Shown here in pieces: positions 8,830-18,038 of a stretch of DNA of 64,000 nucleotides (positions within the stretch are counted from its first letter, which is position 1; every line of letters begins with the position of its first letter). Origin of the DNA: BOKV01 sp041397525 (lineage in GTDB: Bacteria > Pseudomonadota > Alphaproteobacteria > Rhizobiales > Rhizobiaceae). Under the pieces are notes generated by a model. The model made no database searches. It saw nothing but the letters and a program-made list of their open reading frames with translations, and was not told the DNA's origin. The stretch is taken from positions 310,001-374,000 of the forward strand of contig JAWKWL010000003.1 of NCBI GenBank assembly GCA_041397525.1, read 5' to 3'. Made by a program: the position numbers and the translations under genes.

Positions 8830-9129
8830 ATGAAGGAACTCGGTTTTTCCCAATGGATGATGCTGAGCGGGCTCGGCATGTTTTTTATCGCTTATTTTGC
8901 CCAGCTTTGGCGCAAGCATCTGGCAGGACGGGACATGATCATGGCTCGCGATACAAGGCTCTATCCACCGGAATATGACTCGCTGACAAAGTCTGACCGT
9001 CGCAGGCTCCTGCGCATCCATACATGGCGCGCCGTCTGGGACACTACCGGCAAGGCGCTGACAATTGTGGCCGCTCTTGGCGTATTGCTCTTCGTCTCAT
9101 CGATCTTTCTGGCAACAAGCAAGGCGTGA
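8830..9129 (+). CDS. small two-helix membrane protein of unknown function
   Basis: A 99-residue protein with a hydrophobic segment at about 10-26 (MMLSGLGMFFIAYFAQL), a charged central loop rich in Arg and Lys (about 28-67), and a second hydrophobic segment at about 76-95. The loop contains YPPEYDSLTKSDRRRLLR. An AGGGAGGGG ribosome site precedes the ATG. Its stop overlaps the start of the FAD hydroxylase gene (TGATG at 9127-9131), so it is probably translated with it. I do not recognise the family. Confidence 0.72.
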   Translation: MKELGFSQWMMLSGLGMFFIAYFAQLWRKHLAGRDMIMARDTRLYPPEYDSLTKSDRRRLLRIHTWRAVWDTTGKALTIVAALGVLLFVSSIFLATSKA

Positions 9130-10757
9130 TGGTCATGTCAAAGATTTTTGAAACTCCGCTTTATCCCTACATGCGCTCACCCGATCAGGATGCTGCAACG
9201 CCGGCACGCCATCCCGTCATCGTCATCGGCGCGGGTCCCGTGGGACTGGCGGCTGCAATTGATCTGGCGATGCGCGATGTCCCTGTGGTTGTCATTGACG
9301 AAAACGACAAGGTTTCATTCGGATCGCGCGCCATCTGCTTCTCCAAGCGCACGCTTGAAATCCTCGACCGTCTTGGAGTTGATCCCGCTCTCGCGCAAAT
9401 GGGCATAACCTGGAATGCCGGACGCGTCTTTTTCGATGAGCGCGAGGTCTATGATTTCAACCTTCTGCCCGAGACCGGCCACAAGCGCCCAGCCTTCATC
9501 AACCTGCAGCAATATCATTTCGAGAAATTCCTCGTGGATCGTTGCCGCCAGTTGCAGGCTCAAGGCAAGAAACTTGAAATCCGCGGCAATTCCAAGGTCA
9601 CTGGTTTTCGCGATTGCGATGATCACGTTTCGCTTGATGTGGAAACACCTGATGGACCCTATACGGTCGAGGCCGACTGGTTGATCGCCTGCGATGGTGC
9701 CAATTCCCCGGTCCGCCGCATGATGGGGCTGGATTTCGTTGGCCGGGTCTTCGAGGACAATTTCCTGATTGCTGACGTAGTCATGGAAGCGGATTTCCCA
9801 ACCGAACGGTGGTTCTGGTTCGATCCTCCTTTCAACCGCGGTCAGTCCGCTCTCCTGCACAAACAGCCGGATGGCGTGTGGCGCATTGATCTCCAGCTCG
9901 GTTGGGATATCGACCGCGAAAAGGAAAAAAAGCCCGAAAATGTCATTCCCCGTTTGAAGGCGATGCTGGGGGACGACGTGAAGTTCGAGCTTGAATGGGT
10001 TTCAATCTACACATTCCAGTGCCGCCGCATGGAAAAATTCCGCCACGGCCATGTCATCTTCGCCGGCGACAGCGCCCATCAGGTCTCGCCCTTTGGTGCT
10101 CGCGGAGCCAATTCCGGCCTGCAGGACGTGGATAATCTTGGCTGGAAACTCAAGGCCGTTATTGACGGCAGGGCAGAAGAGGCACTGCTTGATACCTATG
10201 ACAGCGAGCGGGTTCACGGTGCGGACGAAAACATTCTGAATTCGACGCGGTCTACGGATTTCATCACGCCGAAATCGCCGATGTCACGCATCCTGCGTGA
10301 TGCCGTTCTGGACCTCGCCGAGAAGCACGAATTTGCCCGCCCACTTGTCAATTCCGGCAGGCTATCGGTGCCCTGCACTTATGAAGGCTCGGCGCTCAAT
10401 GGTCCCGATGACGGCGATTTTCCTGCCCGCACACGGCCGGGTGCTCCAGCCATTGATGCCCCGATCCCGGGTGGATGGTTGCTCGATGCGCTTGACAGCC
10501 GGTTCCACCTGCTTGCGATCAACGTCAAGGATGCGGTTCCCATCGAGGAGGCCGGCTATGGAATTCCGGTGATCGAACTGTCTTCTGCCGGCGCTGGTGC
10601 CATTGGTGAGCGTTACCTGGGTAAGGAGACCCGCGCAGTCTACCTCATCCGCCCTGATCAGCATGTCGCTGCGCGCTGGCGTGACTTCAACGACAAGGCA
10701 ATTCGCCGTGCGCTGCACCGCGCCTTGGGGGCGGAACTTCGCAGCGATGCCGCGTGA
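9129..10757 (+). CDS. FAD-dependent aromatic hydroxylase (PheA/MhpA type)
   Basis: About 542 residues from ATG 9129 (ATG 9135 is equally possible). Dinucleotide motif VIVIGAGPVGLAAAIDLA near residue 34, the DG motif LIACDGANSPVRRMMG, and the GD motif VIFAGDSAHQVSPFGARGAN place it in the class A flavoprotein monooxygenases. These hydroxylate phenolic rings using NAD(P)H and O2. In a homogentisate operon an attractive substrate is 3-hydroxyphenylacetate, because the Pseudomonas putida U MhaAB enzyme makes homogentisate from it; this is inference. A C-terminal thioredoxin-like extension, as in the family, appears present. A DUF2783-like gene follows at 17 bp. Confidence 0.88.
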   Translation: MVMSKIFETPLYPYMRSPDQDAATPARHPVIVIGAGPVGLAAAIDLAMRDVPVVVIDENDKVSFGSRAICFSKRTLEILDRLGVDPALAQMGITWNAGRVFFDEREVYDFNLLPETGHKRPAFINLQQYHFEKFLVDRCRQLQAQGKKLEIRGNSKVTGFRDCDDHVSLDVETPDGPYTVEADWLIACDGANSPVRRMMGLDFVGRVFEDNFLIADVVMEADFPTERWFWFDPPFNRGQSALLHKQPDGVWRIDLQLGWDIDREKEKKPENVIPRLKAMLGDDVKFELEWVSIYTFQCRRMEKFRHGHVIFAGDSAHQVSPFGARGANSGLQDVDNLGWKLKAVIDGRAEEALLDTYDSERVHGADENILNSTRSTDFITPKSPMSRILRDAVLDLAEKHEFARPLVNSGRLSVPCTYEGSALNGPDDGDFPARTRPGAPAIDAPIPGGWLLDALDSRFHLLAINVKDAVPIEEAGYGIPVIELSSAGAGAIGERYLGKETRAVYLIRPDQHVAARWRDFNDKAIRRALHRALGAELRSDAA

Positions 10758-10774
10758 ACGGAAGGGAGACCAAA

Positions 10775-10963
10775 ATGACCAGACTGGTTGTGAAACCGAA
10801 CATCGCCCGGGCCGATGATTTCTATGCGGCCCTCCTTGCCGAACATGAAACGCTGAGCCGCGAGGAGAGCGACGCCTATAACGCCCGCCTGTTGCTGGTT
10901 CTGGCCAACCAGATCGGCGACATGGATGTGCTGGCACAGGCCCTGGAGGCAGCCCGCAAGTGA
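10775..10963 (+). CDS. small DUF2783-like protein, possible hydroxylase partner
   Basis: A 62-residue, largely helical protein beginning MTRLVVKPNIARADDFYAAL. ATG 10775 has a strong GGAAGGGAG ribosome site. I recognise the pattern of the DUF2783 family, small proteins usually encoded beside FAD-dependent hydroxylases. A small coupling protein is known for the two-component 3-hydroxyphenylacetate 6-hydroxylase of P. putida U, so a partner role is plausible but unproven. The family name rests on memory of the pattern, not a search. Confidence 0.72.
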   Translation: MTRLVVKPNIARADDFYAALLAEHETLSREESDAYNARLLLVLANQIGDMDVLAQALEAARK

Positions 10964-11017
10964 ATTGAGGTTTCAAACAGGTGTGTGACGGGAAAACAGG
11001 CCTGAAGGAGTGCCCCA

Positions 11018-11560
11018 ATGAAAATTGAGAAAATTCATCACGTTGCCTATCGCTGCAAGGACGCGAAACAGACTGTCGAATGGTATCGCGACAATCTGAA
11101 CATGGACTTTGTTCTGGCAATTGCCGAGGACCACGTCCCGTCGACGCATGAACCTGATCCCTACATGCATGTCTTCCTGGATGCCGGAGAAGGAAACATA
11201 CTCGCATTCTTCGAGCTCCCCACCAAACCGGAAATGGGGCGTGACGAAAATACTCCGAAATGGGTGCAGCATATTGCTTTCAAGGTGAAGGACCGCACGG
11301 CCCTGATCGGCTTCAAGGATCAGCTTGAGGCAAACGGCGTCGAAGTGCTTGGTGTGACAGACCATACAATCTTCCATTCGATCTACTTCTTCGATCCTAA
11401 CGGGCATCGCATCGAGCTTGCCTGCGATGATCCGGATGAAGAAGCGAAGATGGCAAAACTCGATGCAGTCAAATGGGACATGCTTGAGGAATGGTCGCGT
11501 ACCAAGCGCGCACCCCGCCACGCCGCCTGGATGCATGAAAGGGAACTCTCTTCGGTTTGA
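11018..11560 (+). CDS. VOC-family (glyoxalase/dioxygenase-fold) protein
   Basis: A 180-residue protein with two paired beta-alpha-beta-beta-beta modules. It starts MKIEKIHHVAYRCKDAKQTVEWYRDNL; a second module has WVQHIAFKVKD and ends in YFFDPNGHRIELA. The His near residue 8, the His of QHIAF and the Glu of HRIEL are at the places of the usual metal ligands. Members are metal-dependent lyases, isomerases or extradiol dioxygenases. It is the last gene of the hmgA operon, so an aromatic or ring-cleavage substrate is likely. GGAG precedes the ATG. Confidence 0.85.
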   Translation: MKIEKIHHVAYRCKDAKQTVEWYRDNLNMDFVLAIAEDHVPSTHEPDPYMHVFLDAGEGNILAFFELPTKPEMGRDENTPKWVQHIAFKVKDRTALIGFKDQLEANGVEVLGVTDHTIFHSIYFFDPNGHRIELACDDPDEEAKMAKLDAVKWDMLEEWSRTKRAPRHAAWMHERELSSV

Positions 11561-11691
11561 TCTGAAAAGGAGCTGATCGCCAACCCGGCGCAAATGCGTG
11601 TCCTGGTTGTCGCTTTTTGCGCGCCGGTGTTATTGGCCATTGCCTATTGTGCGCGCGACAATGCAGTCCAACCCAAGACGGGAGAAGTCGA

Positions 11692-12597
11692 ATGGCGGCA
11701 ACGGTGATCGATGGCACGCAAGTGGCCGTTGATGTGGTGGAAATCGTCAAGCGGGAAACTGCGAAGCTGAAGCAAAGCCACGCGGTGACGCCGGGCATAG
11801 CCGTCGTAATTGTCGGTGAGGATCCCGCCAGCCAGGTCTATGTGCGCTCCAAGGGCAAGCGCGCCGAGGAATGCGGCTTCAAGTCTGTGACCCACCGCCT
11901 CGATGCCGCCACTTCCCAGGCTGACCTGCTGGCGCTGATTGCACAACTCAACGCCGACAGGACCATTCACGGCATCCTCGTGCAATTGCCACTCCCGGGC
12001 CAGATCGATGAAGGCAAGGTCATCCAGGCGATTTCTCCCGAGAAGGATGTTGACGGCTTTCACTTCATCAATGTTGGCAAGCTTGGAACCGGTGAACTCG
12101 ACGATGCTTTCGTTCCCTGCACACCAGCGGGTTCGATGGTTCTGATCCGGCGCGCGCTCGGCAAGTCCGACCTTTCAGGTCTCAATGCAGTGGTTGTCGG
12201 CCGGTCCAACATTGTCGGCAAGCCGATGGCAAATCTGCTCTTGGCCGCAAACGCGACCGTGACGATAGCCCATTCCCGCACGAGGGATCTTCCTGCTCTT
12301 GCCCGCACAGCCGATATCCTGGTCGCAGCTGTTGGCAGGCCGCAAATGATAACCGCCGACTGGGTCAAGCCCGGTGCCTGTGTCATCGATGTCGGGATCA
12401 ACCGGATCGATGCGCCGGAGCTGGGCGACGGCAAGACGCGCATTGTCGGCGACGTCGCCTATGACCAATGCGCTGCAGTTGCAGGGTCAATCACACCGGT
12501 TCCCCGCGGTGTGGGCCCGATGACCATAGCAATGCTTATGGCAAACACGCTGGCGGGAGCCTGCCGTGCAGCGGGTGTTCAGCCTCCGGTCTACTGA
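11692..12597 (+). CDS. folD: bifunctional methylenetetrahydrofolate dehydrogenase / cyclohydrolase
   Basis: 301 residues from ATG 11692, which follows GGGAG. It shows the two FolD signatures: EDPASQVYVRSKGKRAEECG near the N-terminus with catalytic Lys, and GRSNIVGKPMANLLL followed by the C-terminal PRGVGPMTIAML. It interconverts 5,10-methylene-, methenyl- and 10-formyl-tetrahydrofolate in the cytosol. It stands alone between the aromatic operon and a convergent exported-protein gene whose end is 13 bp away. I saw no riboswitch-like structure in the 131 bp upstream. Confidence 0.96.
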   Translation: MAATVIDGTQVAVDVVEIVKRETAKLKQSHAVTPGIAVVIVGEDPASQVYVRSKGKRAEECGFKSVTHRLDAATSQADLLALIAQLNADRTIHGILVQLPLPGQIDEGKVIQAISPEKDVDGFHFINVGKLGTGELDDAFVPCTPAGSMVLIRRALGKSDLSGLNAVVVGRSNIVGKPMANLLLAANATVTIAHSRTRDLPALARTADILVAAVGRPQMITADWVKPGACVIDVGINRIDAPELGDGKTRIVGDVAYDQCAAVAGSITPVPRGVGPMTIAMLMANTLAGACRAAGVQPPVY

Positions 12598-12610
12598 GTT
12601 TTTTGAACTC

Positions 12611-13279
12611 TCAGCGGTCAACCCGGTTGGGCGCTGTGTTGATTGCGATCTGGCGCTTCTGTGGTTGTGTCAGATCAAGCACCAGTTTCAGGGCAACCCC
12701 GTCATAGGGCAATATCGGGCTGCGCGGAGCCCGCTCGCAAGTTACGAGTCCCGGCTTCGCTTCAAGCTGCACATTCCACTCGATGAAATGCGCGTCGAGT
12801 GCCGGGTATTTGCGATTGGCATCAGGTGCCTTCCCGATTGCCCTTCCCAGTGCGGTACAGGTTTCGAGCAGTTGCTCGTCGCGTGAAAACATGTTGCAGG
12901 ACAATCGAACCGGCTTGTCGCGTTCCAGCACCGCTTCGACTGCCAGCACAATGCCCGTATTGCCAAAGCGCGCCTGTCGGAGCAGTTGGCGTTCACTAAC
13001 CACCGCACCTCCACCCGGCATTTCCAGGATTGCCTTCTTGAGACTGGTCAGCCCGGCAGCGGCAAGTGCTGAATCGTCCGGCTCGCTCCAGAGCCTCTCG
13101 GTTTCGGCAGAGTTCGTATCGGCCATGAATGTGCCGGAAAGGCACAATCTCGAAAATTCCTGCGCCATGACGCTCCCGGTGATCAAGTCAGGCTTGAGGG
13201 CAGGAAAGTCGGAGCTCACAACTCCTGCTGAAGTGCAGGCCTGCAATGTGAGCAATATCGGAATGAAAAAATGGCGCAT
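12611..13279 (-). CDS. putative lipoprotein of unknown function
   Basis: A 222-residue protein with a short N-terminal signal MRHFFIPILLTLQACTS; LQAC fits a lipobox with lipidation at Cys15. The mature part has few clear motifs but contains four further Cys residues (for example RLCLSG, LSCNMF, LETC, VTCER) that could form disulfides outside the cytoplasm. I do not recognise the family. It ends 13 bp from the folD stop (convergent). About 93 bp separate it from the next gene upstream on the same strand, so cotranscription is possible. Confidence 0.7.
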   Translation of the reverse strand: MRHFFIPILLTLQACTSAGVVSSDFPALKPDLITGSVMAQEFSRLCLSGTFMADTNSAETERLWSEPDDSALAAAGLTSLKKAILEMPGGGAVVSERQLLRQARFGNTGIVLAVEAVLERDKPVRLSCNMFSRDEQLLETCTALGRAIGKAPDANRKYPALDAHFIEWNVQLEAKPGLVTCERAPRSPILPYDGVALKLVLDLTQPQKRQIAINTAPNRVDR

Positions 13280-13372
13280 GCTACCGTCGGGTTTTGCACG
13301 AATCGGAATACCCGTATTAGTAGCATTATCAAAATTAGAGAACCATTGATTGTGCAGGCAACCCGAAACGGA

Positions 13373-13867
13373 TCATTTCACGATGATGCGGTGCGAAACA
13401 TCCTTGCCATTGGACAAGGTCAGTTCGGTGAAGCCCCCAAGTTTCAGCAGGTCCAGAAAATTGTAGTTTTCAGGCGAGCCGGAGTTTTGCAGCAGCGGTG
13501 AGAATCTCGCCTCCGATGTCAGTGCTGAAATCAGTGCCCGCAATCGGTAGATCGTGTCATAGCGGCCGTCCTCGGTGGCAACGATGATCATCTTCTCTGC
13601 TTCGAAGCCCTTGGCGAGAATGATGAAACCCGGATCATACTGCCGTTCCAACTGGCGCTTGATCAGTCCGGCAACCAGCCCGACCCGCGATTTGCGATTT
13701 ACCCCGTCAAGTGTTGGCGCCGTGCTCGTATAGGTTTCCTCGCTTTTGGGTACCGGATAATAGTAACCTTCGTGGCGTCCGTTGTTTTCTTCCTGCGCGT
13801 TTCCCGCATTCGGTGCCGCCAGCGCAGTGGCGCCTGCAAGAAATGCCATGGCAATGGCCTTGATCAT
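13373..13867 (-). CDS. exported protein of unknown function
   Basis: 164 residues from ATG 13867, which has GGGAG 6-7 nt upstream; the longer frame to 14047 has no good start. The N-terminus MIKAIAMAFLAGATALAAPNAGNAQ is a Sec signal peptide with likely cleavage after AQ-containing ANA-type site near residue 25. The mature part is mixed alpha/beta with KSRVGLVAGLIKRQ and VATEDGRYDTIYRLRAL. No catalytic motif is seen. It lies downstream of edd on the same strand with 46 bp between, so it may be a tail gene of the zwf-pgl-edd operon. Confidence 0.72.
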   Translation of the reverse strand: MIKAIAMAFLAGATALAAPNAGNAQEENNGRHEGYYYPVPKSEETYTSTAPTLDGVNRKSRVGLVAGLIKRQLERQYDPGFIILAKGFEAEKMIIVATEDGRYDTIYRLRALISALTSEARFSPLLQNSGSPENYNFLDLLKLGGFTELTLSNGKDVSHRIIVK

Positions 13868-13913
13868 GAAATCTCCCATGCGGGAGCCATGCCCCCTTGC
13901 TGTATTGCCGAAG

Positions 13914-15728
13914 TCAGAACACCGATGCTCCGTTATCAGCGGCCCCCACATTGGCGCGGAAAGCTGCAAACAACTCCCTTCCCATCCCGCTCCGGTTATG
14001 GACAAGGTCAGGATGGACAACAGCGCGCGCATCAAAATCACCTGCATCGCCCAGAAAGTCCAGCCTTCCAGTCACAGTATCAACGCGGACCATGTCGCCA
14101 TCACGCACCCGCGCGATCGGCCCGCCATCCAGTGCCTCCGGCGTCACATGAATGGCGCTGGGTACCTTGCCCGAGGCACCCGACATGCGCCCGTCCGTGA
14201 CCAGCGCCACCTTGAAGCCCCGGTCCTGCAGCACACCAAGCACGGGTGTCAGGCGGTGCAATTCCGGCATGCCATTGGCCTTTGGCCCCTGATAGCAAAG
14301 CACGGCAATGAAATCGCGTTCGAGCTTGCCGGCCTTGAAGGCCGCGGTGATCTCGTTCTGGTCATGAAAAACAAGGGCCGGTGCTTCAATTACATGACGC
14401 TCTGCCTTCACGGCGGAAATCTTCGATACCGCCTTGCCAAGATTGCCCGTCAACATCTTCAGGCCGCCATTGCCCTGGAACGGTGTTGTCACCGTCGAAA
14501 GCACCTTGACATTGCCGGAGGTGTCAGCTGCCTTTTCCCAGCGGATTGAGCCGTCAGCGCCAAGTTTGGGCTCCTGCCGGTAATTCGACAGCCCTTGGCC
14601 CCAGACCGTCAGCACGTCGTCATGCAGCAATCCGTGGTCGAGCAACTGGCCGATCAGGTAACCCATCCCCCCCGCCGCATGGAAGTGGTTCACGTCCGCA
14701 AGGCCGTTCGGGTACACCCGCGCGATCAACGGTACTGCGTCTGAAATTTCCGCAATATCCTGCCATGTCAGTTGGATGCCGGCTGCTTGTGCCATCGCGA
14801 TGAGATGCATGGTGTGATTGGTCGAGCCACCTGTCGCGTTCAATCCTACAATGCCGTTGATGACGGCCTTCTCATCGACGACGCGACCTGCCGGGGTGTA
14901 TTCGTTGCCAAGTGCCGTAATCGCCAGTGCCCGTCGTGTTGCTTCCACGGTCAGGGCGTCACGCAGCGGAGTGTTGGGATTGACGAAACTGGAACCCGGC
15001 AGGTGCAGGCCCATGATTTCCATCAACATCTGGTTGGAGTTCGCCGTGCCGTAGAAGGTACAGGTGCCGGGCGAGTGATATGATTTCGATTCTGATTCCA
15101 GCAGTTCCGCCCGCCCTACCTTGCCTTCGGCATAGAGCTGGCGTGTCTTGGCCTTTTCGTCATTGGGAATGCCGGACGGCATCGGACCAGCAGGAACAAA
15201 CACTGCCGGCAAGTGCCCGAAGGAAAGTGCTGCGATCACCAGTCCGGGTACGATCTTGTCGCACACGCCAAGAAACATCGCCGCATCGAACATGTTGTGC
15301 GACAGCCCGATGCCTGCCGCCATGGCAATGACATCGCGCGAAAACAGTGACAATTCCATGCCCGGTTCGCCCTGTGTGACACCATCGCACATGGCTGGCA
15401 CACCGCCCGCGACCTGCGCGACACCGCCTGAGTCCTGGGCTGCCTTGCGGATCAGCGCAGGGAAAGCCTCATAGGGCTGGTGCGCCGAAAGCATGTCATT
15501 ATAGGCCGTGATGATTCCGATGTTCGGCACCACATCGCCAGCAAGTGCCGCCTTGTCGGAAAGGCCGCAAGCGGCAAATCCGTGAGCGAGGTTTCCGCAC
15601 GATAGCATCGTGCGATGCGGCCCCTTGCCCGCAGCGGCGGCCATGCGGGCCAGATAGGCCTCGCGTCCCGGCTTGCTTCTTTCAATCAGACGGGCTGTCA
15701 CGGCATTGATGCGCTTGTCAGCTTGCAT
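13914..15728 (-). CDS. edd: 6-phosphogluconate dehydratase
   Basis: 604 residues from ATG 15728, which follows AAGGGAAAG. An IlvD/Edd-family protein: MLSCGNLAHGFAACG, GGVPAMCDGVTQGEPGMELSLFSRD and YHSPGTCTFYGTANSNQMLME carry the Cys residues expected to bind the Fe-S cluster, and TDGRMSGASGKVPSAIHVTPEA is the C-terminal signature. It makes 2-keto-3-deoxy-6-phosphogluconate, the committed step of the Entner-Doudoroff pathway. It is third in the zwf-pgl-edd series; eda is not in the window. Length matches Edd rather than IlvD substrates such as dihydroxyacids. Confidence 0.95.
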   Translation of the reverse strand: MQADKRINAVTARLIERSKPGREAYLARMAAAAGKGPHRTMLSCGNLAHGFAACGLSDKAALAGDVVPNIGIITAYNDMLSAHQPYEAFPALIRKAAQDSGGVAQVAGGVPAMCDGVTQGEPGMELSLFSRDVIAMAAGIGLSHNMFDAAMFLGVCDKIVPGLVIAALSFGHLPAVFVPAGPMPSGIPNDEKAKTRQLYAEGKVGRAELLESESKSYHSPGTCTFYGTANSNQMLMEIMGLHLPGSSFVNPNTPLRDALTVEATRRALAITALGNEYTPAGRVVDEKAVINGIVGLNATGGSTNHTMHLIAMAQAAGIQLTWQDIAEISDAVPLIARVYPNGLADVNHFHAAGGMGYLIGQLLDHGLLHDDVLTVWGQGLSNYRQEPKLGADGSIRWEKAADTSGNVKVLSTVTTPFQGNGGLKMLTGNLGKAVSKISAVKAERHVIEAPALVFHDQNEITAAFKAGKLERDFIAVLCYQGPKANGMPELHRLTPVLGVLQDRGFKVALVTDGRMSGASGKVPSAIHVTPEALDGGPIARVRDGDMVRVDTVTGRLDFLGDAGDFDARAVVHPDLVHNRSGMGRELFAAFRANVGAADNGASVF

Positions 15729-15766
15729 GGTCTTTCCCTTGTCCTGGTCGTGCAAGGGCTCCCACT

Positions 15767-16462
15767 CTATGGAGCCCAGAATATCTGCAGTTTTTCGCCA
15801 GCCCCGAGCAGGACTGCACGCACCGGCATTTCCTCAACTGCTCCCGCTTCGCCGGCCTCTCCGAGCGCCGTCGATTTCTCTTCACCCTCGATATGCAGCG
15901 CCAGAAAATGGGCGTCCAATAAAGCATGCAACGTCATGGTAAGCCGCGGCTCGCCTGCGCCCGGTGCGACCATCGACAGCACATGATGCGGGCATTTCGG
16001 ATCAAGTGCATCCTGCAGCCGGTCACCCTGTGGAAAGAAAGAAGCCGTGTGTCCGTCATTGCCCATTCCCAGAACCGCCACATCAAGCCTGCCAAGCATG
16101 GCAATGGCGTGATCGGCAGTGGCAACCGCGTCCTCGATCCGCGCATGGCTGCCATCCGTCAGTGGGATCACATGCGCGACCGCCGCCTTGTCCCTGATCA
16201 GGTTTTCGCGCACCAACCTGAGGTTCGAACGCTCACTCTCCGGATCGACAAAGCGCTCGTCCACCAGCGTAACAGTTACCTTGCCCCATTCGATATCCGC
16301 CTGCGAAAGTCTGCGGAAAAACCGCAACGGAGTTGTTCCACCCGATACGGCAAGCCGCGCTTCCCCGCGTGTTGCAATCGCGCCGGCGAGCACGGCAGCA
16401 ATGCCCGATGCCAGTGCCTCTGCCAACTGGTCGCGGTCACCATAGTGGTGAACATTGCTCAT
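15767..16462 (-). CDS. pgl: 6-phosphogluconolactonase
   Basis: 231 residues from ATG 16462, which overlaps the zwf stop by 4 bp (ATGA). It has the NagB-like fold signatures LAVSGGTTPLRFFRRL and VTLVDERFVD, and VLGMGNDGHTASFFP, where the Asp-Gly-His segment is catalytic. It hydrolyses 6-phosphogluconolactone from Zwf to 6-phosphogluconate for Edd. The frame extends upstream inside zwf, but that extension has no support. Gene order zwf-pgl-edd is the usual arrangement in Hyphomicrobiales. Confidence 0.95.
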   Translation of the reverse strand: MSNVHHYGDRDQLAEALASGIAAVLAGAIATRGEARLAVSGGTTPLRFFRRLSQADIEWGKVTVTLVDERFVDPESERSNLRLVRENLIRDKAAVAHVIPLTDGSHARIEDAVATADHAIAMLGRLDVAVLGMGNDGHTASFFPQGDRLQDALDPKCPHHVLSMVAPGAGEPRLTMTLHALLDAHFLALHIEGEEKSTALGEAGEAGAVEEMPVRAVLLGAGEKLQIFWAP

Positions 16463-17940
16463 GAAGGGGTTTCCTCTTCGTGCCATGTGCGCCCGTCGCG
16501 CTCCACCAGCGCAATGGCTGCGGATGGGCCCCAGGTTCCGGATGTGTACTTCTTGCATTTCTGCCCGGTTTCGACCCAGGCGGAGATGATCGGGTCGACC
16601 CATTTCCACGCGGCCACCACTTCGTCACGGCGCATGAACAAGGTGGCATTGCCCCGTATCACATCAAGCAGCAGCCGCTCATAAGCGTCCGGCGAGCGGT
16701 TTTCAAAACTGTCGGCAAAGCTCATGTCGAGCGCCACTTCGCGCAGGCGCATGCCGCCTGGGCCCGGGTCCTTGATCATGATCATCTGGCTGACGGCTTC
16801 GTCCGGCTGCAGCCGCAATACCAGACGGTTGGCAATGGAAGTGCCCGCATCCGGCGGAAAGATGTTGTGCGGTGTCGGCTTGAACTGGATCACGATTTCC
16901 GAAACCCGCTCCGCAAGCCGCTTGCCGGTGCGCAGATAGAACGGAACACCCGCCCAGCGCCAATTGCCGATCGTCGCCTTGATCGCGACGAATGTCTCCG
17001 TGTCGGATACGCCGCCCTCGATCTCCTCAAGATAGCCAGGCACAGCACCGCCATTGGCGGCGCCTGCACCATATTGGCCGCGTACGGTACGCATCGCGAC
17101 ATTCGAGGCATCGATTGGTTCAAGCGCGCGCAGCACCTTGAGCTTTTCGTCGCGCACGGCATCAGCGTCTATGCTGGCTGGCGGCTCCATCGCCACCAGG
17201 CATAGCAATTGCAGCAGATGGTTCTGCACCATGTCGCGAATGGCACCTGACTTGTCATAATAACCGCCACGGCCTTCAACACCGAGTGTCTCGGCAACGG
17301 TGATCTGCACATGGTCAATATGCGCTGAATTCCAGAGCGGCTCGTACAAGGCATTGGCGAAACGCAGTGCCATCAGGTTCTGGACGGTTTCCTTGCCGAG
17401 ATAGTGGTCGATCCGGTAGATCTGGTCTTCGCGGAAATGCTGGCCGATTGTTTCGTTCAGTTCAACGGCGCTCGCCAGATCCTTGCCAATCGGTTTTTCA
17501 ATCACGAGCCGCGAACGCTCACGCACCATTTCATGTGCATGAAGTTTTCCGGCAATGTCGCCAAACAGCGATGGTCCGACTGCAAGATAAAATGCCCGCA
17601 CCCGGTCCTCGTCGCCAAGCAGCGCCTTGAGTTCTTCCCAGCCGCGCTCGGACTTTGCGTCAACCGCGACATAGTGGAACCTCTCAATGAAGCTGTGAAC
17701 CGTGTCGTCCTTGAGTTCTTCCGCCCGCACATGCTCCTTCAGGGCATTGTGGGCAAACTGGCGAAACTCGTCATCCGACATTTCCGCACGCGCTGCACCG
17801 ATAATGCGCGAGCCGCCAATGATCTGGCCATCGCAGGCGCGGTGATAAAGAGCTGGTATGAGTTTGCGCTCGGCAAGGTCTCCCGTTCCGCCAAAAACGA
17901 CATAGTCAAACGGATCAACGGGAATGAATTGGCTGGTCAT
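16459..17940 (-). CDS. zwf: glucose-6-phosphate 1-dehydrogenase
   Basis: 493 residues from ATG 17940; the frame runs to 18123, but the added 61 residues have no family character. The NADP-binding motif VVFGGTGDLAERKL is at the N-terminus and the active-site signature RIDHYLGKE with the catalytic His is near residue 170. It oxidises glucose-6-phosphate to 6-phosphogluconolactone. First gene of zwf-pgl-edd. The upstream region carries a hairpin (GACCGG/CCGGTC at 18005-18020) in the likely leader and a perfect AT-rich palindrome near a TATAAG -10-like box. Confidence 0.96.
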   Translation of the reverse strand: MTSQFIPVDPFDYVVFGGTGDLAERKLIPALYHRACDGQIIGGSRIIGAARAEMSDDEFRQFAHNALKEHVRAEELKDDTVHSFIERFHYVAVDAKSERGWEELKALLGDEDRVRAFYLAVGPSLFGDIAGKLHAHEMVRERSRLVIEKPIGKDLASAVELNETIGQHFREDQIYRIDHYLGKETVQNLMALRFANALYEPLWNSAHIDHVQITVAETLGVEGRGGYYDKSGAIRDMVQNHLLQLLCLVAMEPPASIDADAVRDEKLKVLRALEPIDASNVAMRTVRGQYGAGAANGGAVPGYLEEIEGGVSDTETFVAIKATIGNWRWAGVPFYLRTGKRLAERVSEIVIQFKPTPHNIFPPDAGTSIANRLVLRLQPDEAVSQMIMIKDPGPGGMRLREVALDMSFADSFENRSPDAYERLLLDVIRGNATLFMRRDEVVAAWKWVDPIISAWVETGQKCKKYTSGTWGPSAAIALVERDGRTWHEEETPS

Positions 17941-18038
17941 GGTCTTGTTTCCATCAGCTGTCTGCAATTGCAATTGGTGAGACCATCCATTGCAGGATTT
18001 CATCGACCGGTGACCCGGTCCGGATCTACCGAGCTTAT

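Noticed and set aside
11018..11560. VOC protein as a second ring-cleavage dioxygenase of known substrate
   Set aside because: Fold and metal pattern are visible, but nothing in the sequence allows a specific reaction to be named.
11561..11691. Possible THF riboswitch upstream of folD
   Set aside because: No recognisable riboswitch core; only a long-loop pairing of CCGGCGC with GCGCCGG.
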